Source of the DNA: Lentisphaerota bacterium
Lineage (GTDB): Bacteria; Verrucomicrobiota; Lentisphaeria; Oligosphaerales; JABHEG01
Assembly (NCBI GenBank): GCA_018676675.1
Contig: JABHEG010000067.1
Span: 21,571-85,570 of the forward strand
DNA length: 64,000 nt
Direction of reading: 5' to 3'
This document shows, one piece after another, positions 1-10,300 of the stretch. Positions within the stretch are counted from its first letter, which is position 1, and every line of letters begins with the position of its first letter. Under the pieces are notes generated by a model. It did no database searches and was not told the DNA's origin. It saw only the letters and a program-made list of their open reading frames with translations. A program made the position numbers and the translations under genes.

Positions 1-2577
1 TGCTTCGGCCAGCGTCTGCGTCCAGGCCATATACTGCTCGAAGTAGTAGGCCATGTCAGGGGACAGTTCGCGGGTGGGCTGTGACAGCAGGACAGCGACG
101 TCGCTCAGTGGCCGGGCGTGTTGATCATCCATCTGGTGTGGCCAGGCGTGGAGGCGGTGGCTGCGCTCATAGTCTCTTGAACGGTACCAGATGTTCGCTC
201 GGTTCATGCGTCCCAGGGCCCAGGCGTAGAGTGTACGTCGTGGGGCTCCGCGGAACTTCGGGAGAATCCAGGTCGGGGCATTCCTGAAAGACGCGACGGC
301 TCCCTGCCTGCTCTTCGTTCGGGCGAAGAGAACACGCCAGTTTTGGAGCACAAGATCAGGGTGGAACTCGTCTCCGGCATAGTCTACGTTCCAGGGACTG
401 TGGCGGTTCAGTTCCAAGCCGGCTGGATGAGGACGGGACAGGAAAGAGGAGGTGTAGCGCATCATGATGACGTTGGGGTGTATCCGCCGGGCTTTCGCGA
501 GCAGCCGAGCCTGCAACTCAGCCGTCTTGCGTCCTCGCCACGTCACCAGGCCTCGCCAGATCGGGTCGCTCGGCTTGTTGTAGATCGTGCGGCAATCGGT
601 CGGGAGCTGCATGCCGGTTTCGGTTTCGAACAGGTGCCTGCACGTGTCGCAGAAGCAGTATTGCCCTTTGATCCAGTTGATCTCATCGATCATGTGCCCA
701 TCGATTCCTGTCACCCGCTGGTGCTCCTGAAGGTACGCCACGAATGCCTCCTCGAATGCCTTGCTGTTGAGGCAGAAGCTCGTGCTCACTTGTAAGGGGT
801 AGAAACTCCGTTGCAGACAACTGGGATCGCGGGCGAGGATCTCCAGCATTTTGGGGTAGCCGGTCGCGAAGACCCAGTTGAAATCCCAGTGATCGATGAC
901 CTTCAGGCCGAGCCGGTGTGCTTCGTGAACAGCCAGCCGCGTGTTCCGGAGAAGAACAGCGGACCGCGGGCTGTCGACATGGTTGAAGCGGAAATGGAGA
1001 CCTCCGATCACGACGCCGCGGTAGCCTCCGGACTTGAGGACACCAAGGCGTTGGCGCATGGTTTCTGGCGTGTTGAGGCCGCTCCGACTGCTGTCCAGTG
1101 CCGCTTCGAGGGTGGTCAGGGCGCCGTTCCACGTCCAGGCCATTGGATCCTTCACCGGGGCTGGCGGGGAGGCAAGCGACAACTCCGGAAGGGGTTCGAT
1201 GTCGGCAAACCATCGGTCGAATCGCGCTTGATCGACAAACCACGTTCGGTTGAAGAGGTAATCTTCCGTATCGTACGCCAACGGCGTGAGTGAGAGCCCG
1301 GAGATGGCCCAGGATGGGCCGTTCAGAACCAACTTCACATGGGCGTCTTTCACCCGCAGGGCCGCCGTCCGGGCGCTGAATTGACCCGCAGCCGTCCGGG
1401 GGGCATCCAGACACCGTCCGTTGGCGACCGACACCGAAAGCGCCTCGGATGCCTCTGCCCGGGCCCCCGAGAGCATGGTCAGGAGATAGACCCCATTTTG
1501 CGCGTCGAGGCGTAGTGTGGATTCCCCATGTCCCCTGACCGCATCCCGATGGACCCCTTTCTCCTTGCCTACTGATATTGGTTCAGGCGGAGCTTCCACC
1601 CAGCCTATCCCATCTGCAGCGTTATAGGGCTGTGAGCCGAGAGTGACATGTGACTTCAGTTTGGCCAGGCCGCAGTTGACGCGGAGCGAGGGATACAGCA
1701 TGGGGGAAGACCCGCGTTTGCTGCTCGAGTGGATGTGATCGTAGGGTACTGTGCTCGGCATGAAGACGACCTTGAACCGTCGGGTGTCACCCCAGGTGAT
1801 ACGCCGCATCCTGGCTCGGAGGACGAAACAGTTCCCCTCGCGTAACAGCACCCAATCTCTCTCGGCGTACATCGTTTTGCGGCCGAAGTTGTGATTCCCC
1901 AGGGGGTTTAGATCCAGCGTGACTCCTTGCCCGTTGGCAAGATGCAGGATCAGGTACTGGACGGTCGAGATGATGTGCGTTCCCTCTGCCTGTTCCGCAT
2001 CCAGCTTGTCCTCACACCATTTGGGTTTCATCGGATTCCCCGTAAGTGCTTTGTATCGAGCGTTGGCGAGGAGTGCAGCAGGGAACCGGAGTTCATATGC
2101 CGCCGTCCCTTCGTTGTACGTGTGGCCCGGAAAATCTGAACCAAACAGATACGGGGCGAATCTGACGTACCAGGTGAGCTCGATGCGGTCCGGACCGACG
2201 GCCGTTTCGCGGTAGTACACACAGTTCCTCCGTGTTCCTCCATGGAGAACAGCGATGTCGTCCCAACCGGGAGGCGAGTCCGGATGCACACCGTGGCCCT
2301 CGGTAAACTCGGCGAGAGACAGGGCTTCCCCGACGACCAGCGCATCGTCGTTCAGAGCGATTCGTGTTTCCGGACCAGGCGTGAGTGTGAGCTGCCCGAA
2401 CAGCGAGTTGGAAGGCAGGAAAAGGGCCGAGAGAAGCAGGAGCAGACAGCGGGGCAGGGCCGCGTGGAGACGGGGCTTCGCCTCAGTTCGCCCCGGTGAA
2501 TCGATGAGACCGCTCCCCGCGACGCCTGTTTGCTTCACCCTCAGTCGTGCCACACCTCGTGTTCTGAGTAGGGTCAT
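1..2577 (-). CDS. Secreted glycoside hydrolase-like protein, 3' end outside window (partial)
   Basis: One continuous minus-strand reading frame runs from an ATG at 2577 to the window edge, giving 859 codons without a stop; the C terminus lies outside. An AGAGGGA ribosome site lies 6 bases upstream of the ATG. Residues about 38-60 form a basic-hydrophobic signal peptide after an unusually long N-terminal arm. The N half looks like beta-sandwich or carbohydrate-binding sequence. Around residues 620-650 there is a HMIDEINW stretch followed by a CFCDTC pair-of-cysteines motif, a pattern seen in uncharacterised TIM-barrel glycosidase-like proteins of Lentisphaerota and Armatimonadota. A D-E pair here could be catalytic. 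Substrate is unknown. The next gene upstream on this strand is a sialidase-like protein 51 bases away, so the two are probably co-transcribed. Family assignment is tentative; export is well supported. Confidence 0.7.
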   Translation of the reverse strand, partial: MTLLRTRGVARLRVKQTGVAGSGLIDSPGRTEAKPRLHAALPRCLLLLLSALFLPSNSLFGQLTLTPGPETRIALNDDALVVGEALSLAEFTEGHGVHPDSPPGWDDIAVLHGGTRRNCVYYRETAVGPDRIELTWYVRFAPYLFGSDFPGHTYNEGTAAYELRFPAALLANARYKALTGNPMKPKWCEDKLDAEQAEGTHIISTVQYLILHLANGQGVTLDLNPLGNHNFGRKTMYAERDWVLLREGNCFVLRARMRRITWGDTRRFKVVFMPSTVPYDHIHSSSKRGSSPMLYPSLRVNCGLAKLKSHVTLGSQPYNAADGIGWVEAPPEPISVGKEKGVHRDAVRGHGESTLRLDAQNGVYLLTMLSGARAEASEALSVSVANGRCLDAPRTAAGQFSARTAALRVKDAHVKLVLNGPSWAISGLSLTPLAYDTEDYLFNRTWFVDQARFDRWFADIEPLPELSLASPPAPVKDPMAWTWNGALTTLEAALDSSRSGLNTPETMRQRLGVLKSGGYRGVVIGGLHFRFNHVDSPRSAVLLRNTRLAVHEAHRLGLKVIDHWDFNWVFATGYPKMLEILARDPSCLQRSFYPLQVSTSFCLNSKAFEEAFVAYLQEHQRVTGIDGHMIDEINWIKGQYCFCDTCRHLFETETGMQLPTDCRTIYNKPSDPIWRGLVTWRGRKTAELQARLLAKARRIHPNVIMMRYTSSFLSRPHPAGLELNRHSPWNVDYAGDEFHPDLVLQNWRVLFARTKSRQGAVASFRNAPTWILPKFRGAPRRTLYAWALGRMNRANIWYRSRDYERSHRLHAWPHQMDDQHARPLSDVAVLLSQPTRELSPDMAYYFEQYMAWTQTLAEA

Positions 2578-2628
2578 TGCTATCCCTCTGATTGCAGGTG
2601 CTCCAGGGAGGAGGATGGGGCTCGCTGA

Positions 2629-4176
2629 TCATTCCCGGAAGTCACTTACCCGGTGGAACGTGAAATAGTTGGCGTCGTGGTGGTTTCGCGCCCCGCCTAT
2701 TCCATCATCACAGGATGTCCGCGAGACGGCCACGATGTCATTGCCCTCGAATTGCCAGTCCACGTACTGGAAGCCGTGCTTGAAGGCGTCCGGGTTGGAG
2801 ATCACCGTTCGTTTTGTGGTCCAGTGTGTCAGGTCGGCGGATGATATGAGAACGAGGTTGTTACGGACGCCGCCGGCCTCTCGTCCTGCCCGGGTACTTT
2901 CGTCTATGGCGTTCGTGAGGGACCAGTATCGCTTCGAAACAGGATCATGCCGAATGGTGAACTTCTTTCCCCCGCCGGGGAAGTCAACGAACCCGGTCAC
3001 GGGATCGAAGGTGGCTTCCCGCCCGTCCGGACTGTGCGTGATTACAGCCGCTTTGCCTCCCTCCCAGCTGTCGACGCGCAGGATGTTCACGATCGCCCCA
3101 TTCGGGGTCACCACAGCATTTCCCTCGAGCCAGCCTTTGGATTCACGGCCAAGCCACGTTGGGACTGAGCGGAGCCGATTGGAGCATGTCCAGGCGTCGG
3201 CTCTGAGCAGGTCGGCATCCTCGGGAGCGCTCATCATGAAGGCCCGGAAGTGTCGTGGCCAGCCCCCTCCGGCCTGACTATCCTCCATGGCCCGCCACAG
3301 TCGTCCGTTGTGGTGCACCACCGGCACGGCCGCCGAGTGTGCTCTTGTCGAGGGGAGTACCAGCCCGGTGTTTTCATCAATTGGCTCGGTCCACGTCACG
3401 CCCTCGTCTCCTGAGCGAAGAACGGCGACGCCTTCCTTATAGACGCCCATGAGGTAGAGATCTCCGCTGCGGAGGAAGAGACTGGCGAAATGAATGTGCG
3501 GCAGTAAGGCCAGCTGTCGCCATGTCCTGCCGGCATCATCCGATTGGAAGAGCCGGAGTTTCCCGCGGCTTGGGCCGTTCCCGAAGGATGTATGCGAGGC
3601 GACGTAGACTCCGGGACGGAGTATCTCGATGGCAGGGCAGCCGATGTAGTCATGGGTGTACGCAGGGCGGTGGTTGATCACAACTCCGGGGACCTTCGAG
3701 TGGTCTGGGACTGGCTCGATAACAGTGGCTGTCAGTGAGGGAGCCAGCACGATCGATCCGGTCCAGCCTAGCTGCTCAATGTCGAGAATCTCTCCGGATT
3801 CGACCTGTCGACGGAACACCCTCAGGGTCGGTTCGTCCCCGGCTGTGTAACGGAAACGCAGGCCTCTCACGGCCTGCCAGCCCAGCAACCCCGGGCTTCC
3901 ACTCCCTCGGGCAAGGGCGACGGCAAAGTAGACTTCCCCGGCAGTCTTTGCGGTCACCTTCAGCGTGGGATGGATCCCTCCGCTGGTCTTGGTGAACTGC
4001 CATCCCCTGAGTTCGGCAGGGACGTTCTTCCACACGTACGTTCGGTTGAGGAACGCCACGGCGCCTTCCTGCATCTCTGCCATCTCAAACCCGAAACCCT
4101 CTACGGCTATGTTCGCCGGAACAGCTTGCCCCGCGAGGGGAACCAGGATTGCCAGGGTCGACAGGATGCGTTTCAT
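2629..4176 (-). CDS. Exported sialidase/neuraminidase-fold (BNR repeat) protein
   Basis: 515 aa. The first 21 residues are a clear signal peptide (MKRILSTLAILVPLAGQAVPA). Residues 22-160 form an all-beta N-terminal domain; from about 165 on, a six-bladed propeller of the sialidase superfamily follows. Two Asp-box motifs are visible, SDDAGRTW at 212-219 and SGDEGVTW at 255-262, each in the usual blade-loop position. I do not see the full arginine triad with certainty, so exo-sialidase activity is not established; many PVC-group members of this fold act on other sugars or only bind. A strong GGAGGTG ribosome site precedes the ATG at 4176, and a promoter-like TTGGGC-N18-TATAGT lies just upstream. 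It is followed after 51 bases by the glycosidase-like gene at 1-2577, suggesting a two-gene glycan-degradation operon. Confidence 0.8.
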   Translation of the reverse strand: MKRILSTLAILVPLAGQAVPANIAVEGFGFEMAEMQEGAVAFLNRTYVWKNVPAELRGWQFTKTSGGIHPTLKVTAKTAGEVYFAVALARGSGSPGLLGWQAVRGLRFRYTAGDEPTLRVFRRQVESGEILDIEQLGWTGSIVLAPSLTATVIEPVPDHSKVPGVVINHRPAYTHDYIGCPAIEILRPGVYVASHTSFGNGPSRGKLRLFQSDDAGRTWRQLALLPHIHFASLFLRSGDLYLMGVYKEGVAVLRSGDEGVTWTEPIDENTGLVLPSTRAHSAAVPVVHHNGRLWRAMEDSQAGGGWPRHFRAFMMSAPEDADLLRADAWTCSNRLRSVPTWLGRESKGWLEGNAVVTPNGAIVNILRVDSWEGGKAAVITHSPDGREATFDPVTGFVDFPGGGKKFTIRHDPVSKRYWSLTNAIDESTRAGREAGGVRNNLVLISSADLTHWTTKRTVISNPDAFKHGFQYVDWQFEGNDIVAVSRTSCDDGIGGARNHHDANYFTFHRVSDFRE

Positions 4177-4204
4177 CTTTCACCTCCGTACCTTCTTTTC
4201 CCAG

Positions 4205-4234
4205 ACTATACCCGCGATCTGCGTGGACGCCCAA
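4205..4234 (-). promoter_or_regulatory. Promoter for the sialidase-like gene
   Basis: On the minus strand TTGGGC (4229-4234) and TATAGT (4205-4210) are separated by 18 bases, close to a sigma-70 consensus. It sits 28 bases upstream of the sialidase-like start codon. It forms the left half of a divergent promoter pair with 4403-4431. Confidence 0.5.
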
Positions 4235-4274
4235 GCTCGGAGCTGCCCCAGGGCACCCCCTCAGTCTCGTGAAG

Positions 4275-4351
4275 CGGCTCGACGGAGTCTCGCCCTCCAG
4301 GGATTATCTGAGCCATCCATGCCCGATGGAGGGCGAGACTCCGTCGAGCCG
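4275..4351. repeat. Perfect 25-bp inverted repeat between divergent promoters
   Basis: The arm at 4275-4299 is the exact reverse complement of 4327-4351, with a 27-base loop between them. The arms carry the words CGACGGAGTCTCGCCCTCC and its complement. A perfect 25-bp arm cannot be chance. It lies in the divergent intergenic region between the sialidase-like gene and the phospholipase D gene, between the two promoters rather than after a gene, so a simple terminator role is unlikely. Arms of this wording resemble the dispersed REP-like palindromes I associate with Kiritimatiellota/Lentisphaerota genomes, but that resemblance is from memory. Confidence 0.9.
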
Positions 4352-4402
4352 TCTGATGCTCTCCCCCACGTAATCGAGGCCTTACGCCCCAGGCTCGGCC
4401 GG

Positions 4403-4431
4403 TTGTGTGTGGCCGCTCCGGATGGTATGCT
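4403..4431 (+). promoter_or_regulatory. Promoter for the phospholipase D gene
   Basis: TTGTGT (4403-4408), 17-base spacer, TATGCT (4426-4431). The start codon at 4479 is about 47 bases downstream of the -10 element. Good sigma-70-like match with ideal spacing. Confidence 0.5.
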
Positions 4432-4478
4432 TCGAAGCCGAATTACGTGGTACGGGAATCAGCAGACGGGAACGAGCT

Positions 4479-6224
4479 ATGCAACGGGCAGCCGCGAGCG
4501 TATTGGTGACTTTTCTTGTCGGGTGTGTGGCGCCCTTGGCATGCGCGCGAGGGCTTCCCTTGGAGCGATCGCCCTTCGGACGGTTCGTCTCCGGAGCCGG
4601 CGTCGCTGATCGGCCCGCATTGCGGGGCGATACGACGAAAGGCAATCGTGTTCTCATCGTGAACAACGGCAACGATGCTCTTCTTCTGCGAATCCATCTC
4701 ATACGTCAGGCCACGAAGTCGATCGACATCCAGACGTTCATCTGGACGAACGATGAGTGTGGTCGTCTTCTCATGTACGAACTGATTGCCGCTGCCCGGC
4801 GCGGGGTCAGGGTCCGAATCATTGCCGACCACTTCGTTTCTGACAAGGATCCGGGAGTTGTCGCTTTCCTGTCGACTGTGAGCCCCAATCTTCAGGTTAA
4901 GCACTACCGCCCAGCCGCCAAGCGGATCAAGCCCAAGCCTCACCAGGTTCTACTTCAGGCCGCCTTCCGGTTCCGCGACTTCAATCAACGGATGCACAAC
5001 AAGATCGTGCTTGTAGACGAAGCCGTGGCCATCACCGGGGGGCGGAACATCGAGAACAGTTATTACAACTATTCCACCGGGATGACCTTCAAAGACCGCG
5101 ATGTGCTGGTCATGGGGCCCGTTCTTCGCGATGTACAGACGTCGTTCGTGACGTTCTGGGACTGTCGGTACGCGATCTCGAGCCTTGAGCTGCGTGACGT
5201 CGCGAAGCTCGTTGCCGATGGTGACTTTGCACGCTATTCGAGCCGCGCCGATTTCGCGCTCAACGGCCTTTTCAAGGAGCTTCTGAGCCAAGTGGGTGAC
5301 AGTGTCCTGATCGACGAACGCTTTGCGGCGCGGATGATCGACGCCGACCGCGTTCAGTTCCTCGCGGATCGGCCCGGGAAGAACCGTTCTCTGTGGCTGC
5401 GCGGCGGCGGTCGGGCAAGCAAGGCACTGGGGAAGCTGATCGCCGGTGCCCAGCGAGAGCTGATCATTCAGAGCCCGTACTTCGTGGTCAATGAGAAGGC
5501 AGAGAAGGTCTTCCGCGAGCTCCGGGCTTCGCGGCCGGATTTGAAGGTGACCGTTTCCACCAACAGTTTTGGCTCAACGGACAACACTGTGGCCTATTCA
5601 GCGAACTACCGGCTCCGTTCGCTCTACATCGAGTCCCTCGGCATCCATGCCTACGAGTACAAGCCCTACCCCGGAGATCTGCGTTGCGTCTTTCCCGCTT
5701 ATGATGAGTTCGAGCGCCGTGCTTCGATGCGACGCAAGAGCGAGACGGGACCGGACAAGCCATTTCTCTGCATCCACGCCAAATCGTTTGTGATGGACGA
5801 ACGGGTCTCATTCATCGGGTCGTTCAATCTCGATCCGCGCTCCGTCAATCTGAATACGGAAGTGGGATTTCTAATCACCGATATAGATGTCGCACGGGCG
5901 CTGCGCCGCGACATTCTCACTGATACGGCCCCCCGCAACAGCTGGGTCATTAACCGGAAGCAAATGCCCCTGGGCCTTGAAGAGGCGAACGCGCTATTCG
6001 AGGGGTTTGTCCGGAAAACGCCGCTGGATCTGTGGCCGGTCCGCAACACAAGCAGCTTCGAGCTTCGCGAAGGGCAGGCACCCGTGCCCCCGGATCATCC
6101 AGACTTCTATGATCGGTATCGTGACATTGGGCCTTTTCCCGGAGCGGAATCAGGGCTGACTCCGAAACAGATCACCACGCGGGTCTATAAGGCTGTTCTT
6201 GGCGTGGGCATCCCGCTGTTTTGA
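4479..6224 (+). CDS. ClsC-type phospholipase D/cardiolipin synthase, lipoprotein
   Basis: 581 aa from the ATG at 4479; an in-frame upstream extension to 4407 would overlap the promoter and is rejected. The first 16 residues are a lipoprotein signal with lipobox LVGC (Cys16). Two PLD catalytic HKD motifs are present, MHNKIVLVDEA near residue 172 and IHAKSFVMDE near 432, each followed by the typical G-G/S-x-N step. The order of motifs and the GGRNIENSYY and SFNLDPRS segments match the ClsC (YmdC) branch of bacterial cardiolipin synthases, which join phosphatidylglycerol with phosphatidylethanolamine. The enzyme would be anchored in the envelope and act on phospholipids there. Lipidation is seen from the sequence; cardiolipin synthesis rather than hydrolysis is family inference. 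It is a single gene, convergent with the URO-D gene. Confidence 0.85.
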   Translation: MQRAAASVLVTFLVGCVAPLACARGLPLERSPFGRFVSGAGVADRPALRGDTTKGNRVLIVNNGNDALLLRIHLIRQATKSIDIQTFIWTNDECGRLLMYELIAAARRGVRVRIIADHFVSDKDPGVVAFLSTVSPNLQVKHYRPAAKRIKPKPHQVLLQAAFRFRDFNQRMHNKIVLVDEAVAITGGRNIENSYYNYSTGMTFKDRDVLVMGPVLRDVQTSFVTFWDCRYAISSLELRDVAKLVADGDFARYSSRADFALNGLFKELLSQVGDSVLIDERFAARMIDADRVQFLADRPGKNRSLWLRGGGRASKALGKLIAGAQRELIIQSPYFVVNEKAEKVFRELRASRPDLKVTVSTNSFGSTDNTVAYSANYRLRSLYIESLGIHAYEYKPYPGDLRCVFPAYDEFERRASMRRKSETGPDKPFLCIHAKSFVMDERVSFIGSFNLDPRSVNLNTEVGFLITDIDVARALRRDILTDTAPRNSWVINRKQMPLGLEEANALFEGFVRKTPLDLWPVRNTSSFELREGQAPVPPDHPDFYDRYRDIGPFPGAESGLTPKQITTRVYKAVLGVGIPLF

Positions 6225-6321
6225 ACGCACACGCAAGCGGCTTCGGGAGCATACCCAAAGTCCCGTCCTTGTCACAGGAGTGAGACGTGAACTCCCTTGT
6301 TCCCAGTATGCCGTCGCTGGA

Positions 6322-7359
6322 TCAGAGCCAGTTCAAGGGGTAGTGGCCAAACTCGTAGAACGCGCTGTAGAGGGCCTCGATATTGGCAAGCGGCACTTCG
6401 GGGCCGATTTCGCCATGCAGCATACACCCGCCGCCGCTCGTGCCGAACGCCTGGATGGCCTCTTTCACCGCTCCTCTCACATCTTCCGGTGTCCCGTAAG
6501 GCATTACCCACTGGCGGTCAATGTCCGTTCTGACAAGAATGCGCCCGTTGACCCGTTCCCCGACTGCCTCAGTGCCCATGCACGCATGTTGTGGGTTGAG
6601 CACACTCACACCGACCTCAATGAGGTCATCGATGATGTCCAGGATCCACCCGTCTGAATGGAACCACACATGCACGCCCGCATCCCGTGCCACTTCGAAC
6701 ATGCGCCGATACCGGGGTTTGAAGAAGCGTCGCCACATGTCGGGGTGGATCAACAGCGTGTGCTGCGCACCCCAGTCTTCACCAAGAATGATCGCGTCGA
6801 CGCCGGCTTCCACGTAACGTTCTATGTGGTACACATTTCGGTCCATCATGCGGTCTGCGAGTTCATGCACGCCGTCGTTATCCTCGGCGAGATCCATGAA
6901 GTAGTTGTCCGGCCCTCGCATATGCTGCATCAGCTGGAAGAATCCTCCGGCGGAAGCGTAGACGAACTGCTCTGGGTGTTGCTCGGCGACCTGGGCTGCG
7001 AACTGCTCGAAGTGCGAGGCCGGCGGCAGCGGGGGGAACTCATAGGTCAGCCACGAATCCCAGTCCGGAATTGCCGGGCGGATGACCTCCCCTGCGGTGT
7101 ACGCACGCATCCGGCGCCAGACAGTTCCCCAGCCGTCCGTGTACTCCACGATGTCCTCGCTGGCCTCATCATCCGCAAGCGGACCGTTCGCGTTGTCCCT
7201 GACGGCCTGGTTGGCGAAGTCATCCGGGTACCTGTCAGCCAGGTCGAGCAGTTCCCGCCCGTGTCGCCAGATGGCCCCGGGAAAGGTGTAGTGATGGATG
7301 GGACAGCGGTCTGGACCAGTGAATTCGATGGCAGCAATGATGCGTTCCCGGGAGGTCAT
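6322..7359 (-). CDS. Uroporphyrinogen decarboxylase (URO-D) family protein
   Basis: 345 aa, full length for the family. The pattern of a TIM barrel with GEDWGAQHTLLIHPDMW, then WFHSDGWILDIIDDLIEVG and a late NPQ segment places it in the URO-D/MtaA-CmuA superfamily. It belongs to the large divergent group, common in Lentisphaerota and related phyla, that is not the heme enzyme. Related proteins are corrinoid-dependent methyltransferases that move a methyl group to a thiol, but no corrinoid protein gene is in this window. The ATG at 7359 overlaps the stop of the upstream GH42-like gene by four bases (ATGA), so the two are translationally coupled and probably work on the same compound. A role in releasing or processing a methylated sugar is an inference. 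Confidence 0.8.
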   Translation of the reverse strand: MTSRERIIAAIEFTGPDRCPIHHYTFPGAIWRHGRELLDLADRYPDDFANQAVRDNANGPLADDEASEDIVEYTDGWGTVWRRMRAYTAGEVIRPAIPDWDSWLTYEFPPLPPASHFEQFAAQVAEQHPEQFVYASAGGFFQLMQHMRGPDNYFMDLAEDNDGVHELADRMMDRNVYHIERYVEAGVDAIILGEDWGAQHTLLIHPDMWRRFFKPRYRRMFEVARDAGVHVWFHSDGWILDIIDDLIEVGVSVLNPQHACMGTEAVGERVNGRILVRTDIDRQWVMPYGTPEDVRGAVKEAIQAFGTSGGGCMLHGEIGPEVPLANIEALYSAFYEFGHYPLNWL

Positions 7360-10300
7360 TCCACCTTCTCCTCTACCAGTGCCAGGATGGCTGTGTCTCC
7401 GGCCTGCATCTCGATGACGACAGTCTCAGTCCCCGTTGCCCATGTCCTGCCTGCCAGCAGTTCCTTCACAGCGGACGCATAGGGAAGCTGCACCGTCTTC
7501 CGGCCGGCTGTGCGTGCGTGGATGCCGATGAAACCGTTCCCCGCGTAGACCGCGTCGCCGCTGCTGCACACGACAGGGACGCCAGCCGTCTCGGCCAGTG
7601 CCCGGAGTGCTTCGGCTTTCAAACCGGGAACGAGGCTCCAGAAGAGCTTGACGTCATTCCGTTCCTCGTAGAGGACGGCCGGGGATTGAGTCCCCGTGAA
7701 CGTCGCCAAGACGTGCGCGGCATCGGGAGCAACGGGGAGCACAACGGGGGCGGAGGGGCGGCTGATCCCGAGTTGGAGTCCTGCTGCCTGTTCCCATGGT
7801 CCGGCGAGGTCAGTCTTGAATGTCGCGTTGAGGGCAGGAGCGTCGTCGGAACGGGCCACACTCCAGCCGAGGAGAGTGGACGTCCGAGAGGGGGCGACAC
7901 CTTCGGGGCCGATCATGGCTACCGGGCCGACAAAGGCCACGCTCCGCTCGTCCCGCATGACGCTTCGCTGGAGGAAAGACAGCTTTTCGTCACTCAGGCT
8001 GAATAGGTTGAGGAACACCATGGCGCCATACTCAAGCAGGTGCGGATGTCGCATCAGGTCGCTGAACAGCACCATACGCCACGGAATCCCCGAACGGACC
8101 AGGTATTCCCGCTGTCGGTAGATGAGCTCAAGGCCATAGGGGGGAGCGAATGGGTCGAAACTGCCCATCTGCTCCTCATCGACGACCACCAGAAGGTACT
8201 TCTCGGCAGGCCAGTCTTGTGCTTCATCCCGTGCGTCTGCCGCCGCCTGGAGTCGCCCGATTTCATCGGTCAGCCGTTCGTCCCCGAAGGTCCATCCTTT
8301 AGAGAAATCGTACCACTGGATTGCGCTGCCTTCAGCCAGATTCCGAGCGAGTTCACGGCGCATGCAGGCCACCGACCCTTTGACACCGTCGGGACGGCCA
8401 TGGCCGCTCTGCTCTGACCAATGGGAACGCAGGTCAGCCTGGTTCCAGAACAGCTTGCCGTGGACCCGGAATGAGGCGGCGGGTACCATCGTGGCTGCTG
8501 TGCCGCCCACTTCTCGCCATGCGTAGGCTACCGGAGCCACCAGGAAGTCAATCTCGGGGGCTTCCAGGAGACGTCTCAGGCGGAAATGACCTGAAGCCTG
8601 GCAGAAGCCCGGTGTCTCCGGCAAGTGCGCAACGTACCCGTAGTAGGTCCCGAACAGGCAGTGCCCGTCCGTCTCTTCCTTGACCGCCCTGCCGACGTGG
8701 AGGATCGTTTCTGCAACGACATCATGCTGGTAGGCATTGTAGTCCAGCACGTCGCGTTGCGCGGTTGGCGAGAAGAAGATGCCGTCGACGGGTCGGCGAC
8801 GCCGGGTTTCGGGCGGCACACTCACGGTCGCCAACGTGATGTCTTCTCTACCCCAGGCGGCTTGCAGGTCGCGGTCGGACGCGTACCGTTCGCGTAACCA
8901 ACGGCGGAAATCTTCCTGACCAACCGGACTGTAGTCGACCAGTTCGCCCGACTGGGATCCCCAGTGGAACCACTCCCAGCTGATCCCACTGCACGGGTGG
9001 AAACCGATGATGCGTTCTGCGAACGGCGTTTGCCGGAGGTGTCGGATCAGCTTTCTGAGGGCATCGGTGTAGGTGTCGCGCCACAGTCCTGATCCGTACG
9101 ACGGCACAATCCGACGCGATCCGTGGTAGTCGCCGATGCTGTCGTCTCCATTCTCCTTCCGGCAGCGTGCTTCGGGGTGCTTCTGAATCCACCACGGCTG
9201 GTACCGGGTGTCGCATGAGAACGTGAGGATGAGCCATACATCCGGCTTCTGGGCCAGGTAATGGCTGAGGGTTCGATCGACCTTGCTGTAGTTGAAACCG
9301 GATTCGTAGAAGCCGATCTCCTGGAGTCCGACCGACCAGATCTCAACGTCGGTGTCCCGCGCGTTGAGTTGTTGGAGTCTGTCCGGACGAATGAACAGGT
9401 GCTGGGTTGGATCGAGCCACTCACCATCCACGACGATGCCGGGTACACCGTTGCGGCTACGAACGGAGGCTTGCGGGAAGACCGAGTTCCGGGCTTCCGG
9501 AATGATCTCAACAGCCACCCCGGGGGCGTCGCCGGCAATCGTTCCCCCGACCAGTTTGACATGGAGCAGGAGGGGCCCGGAAGCCAAGCCATGGGGGACG
9601 GCAATGCGCCAGCCAGAGATGGTCGCCGTCTCTCCGGGGGCAGCCCCCTTCTCGAACAACTGGTGCGGGGCCCATTCCTCAGCTAGCGTGTGACCATCTC
9701 GCTCCAGGACCGCCTTCACGCCGACGGGGCGTTTCACTGCGGTTCGAGCTTCTGCCCGGAGTGTCAGGGGGATCCACTGTCCCAGGGAAACATGAGCGGG
9801 TGTGTCGCTCAGTGTCAGGACCATCTCTGGAAGTTTGCCGAGAGGCGTGTAGACGGCTCGGTCACCCCAGGGCTGACAGGGAGGTCGCCCAAGCTCCACA
9901 GCTGGTACCCAAGGCCCTCCTCGTGTTAACCCGACCTTCCAGTCTTTGCTGCTCCCGGATCGGACCTCCTGCCCGTCTTTGCATGTCACCAACAGTTCGG
10001 CAATGAGGCCTTGAGCGCTGCTTCCATCGTAGGCCTCGATTTCCAGCACGTTCCGTCCGAGGGAGATGGTGTCGGTGATGTCGAGTATCTCCGGCGTCTG
10101 CCAGCCATCCGGCTGGCCGAACGTGTTGGAGAGCATCTGACCATTGAGCCGCAGTTCGTAGGCGTCATCGACCGTTATCTGAAGCCGGACTTCCCGCACT
10201 GTGCGTTGGGGCACACTGAACTCGTGTCGGAACCAGACGCGATGGTCGTCTTTCGCCAGGCACTCCGGGTGCCAGATCCACGCAGCATCCCAACGGGGCC

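Noticed and set aside
343..1293. Plus-strand open frames at 343-795 and 811-1293
   Set aside because: Both are antisense to one uninterrupted minus-strand frame (2577 to the window edge) that has a ribosome site, a signal peptide and protein-like sequence; the plus-strand products show no family features.
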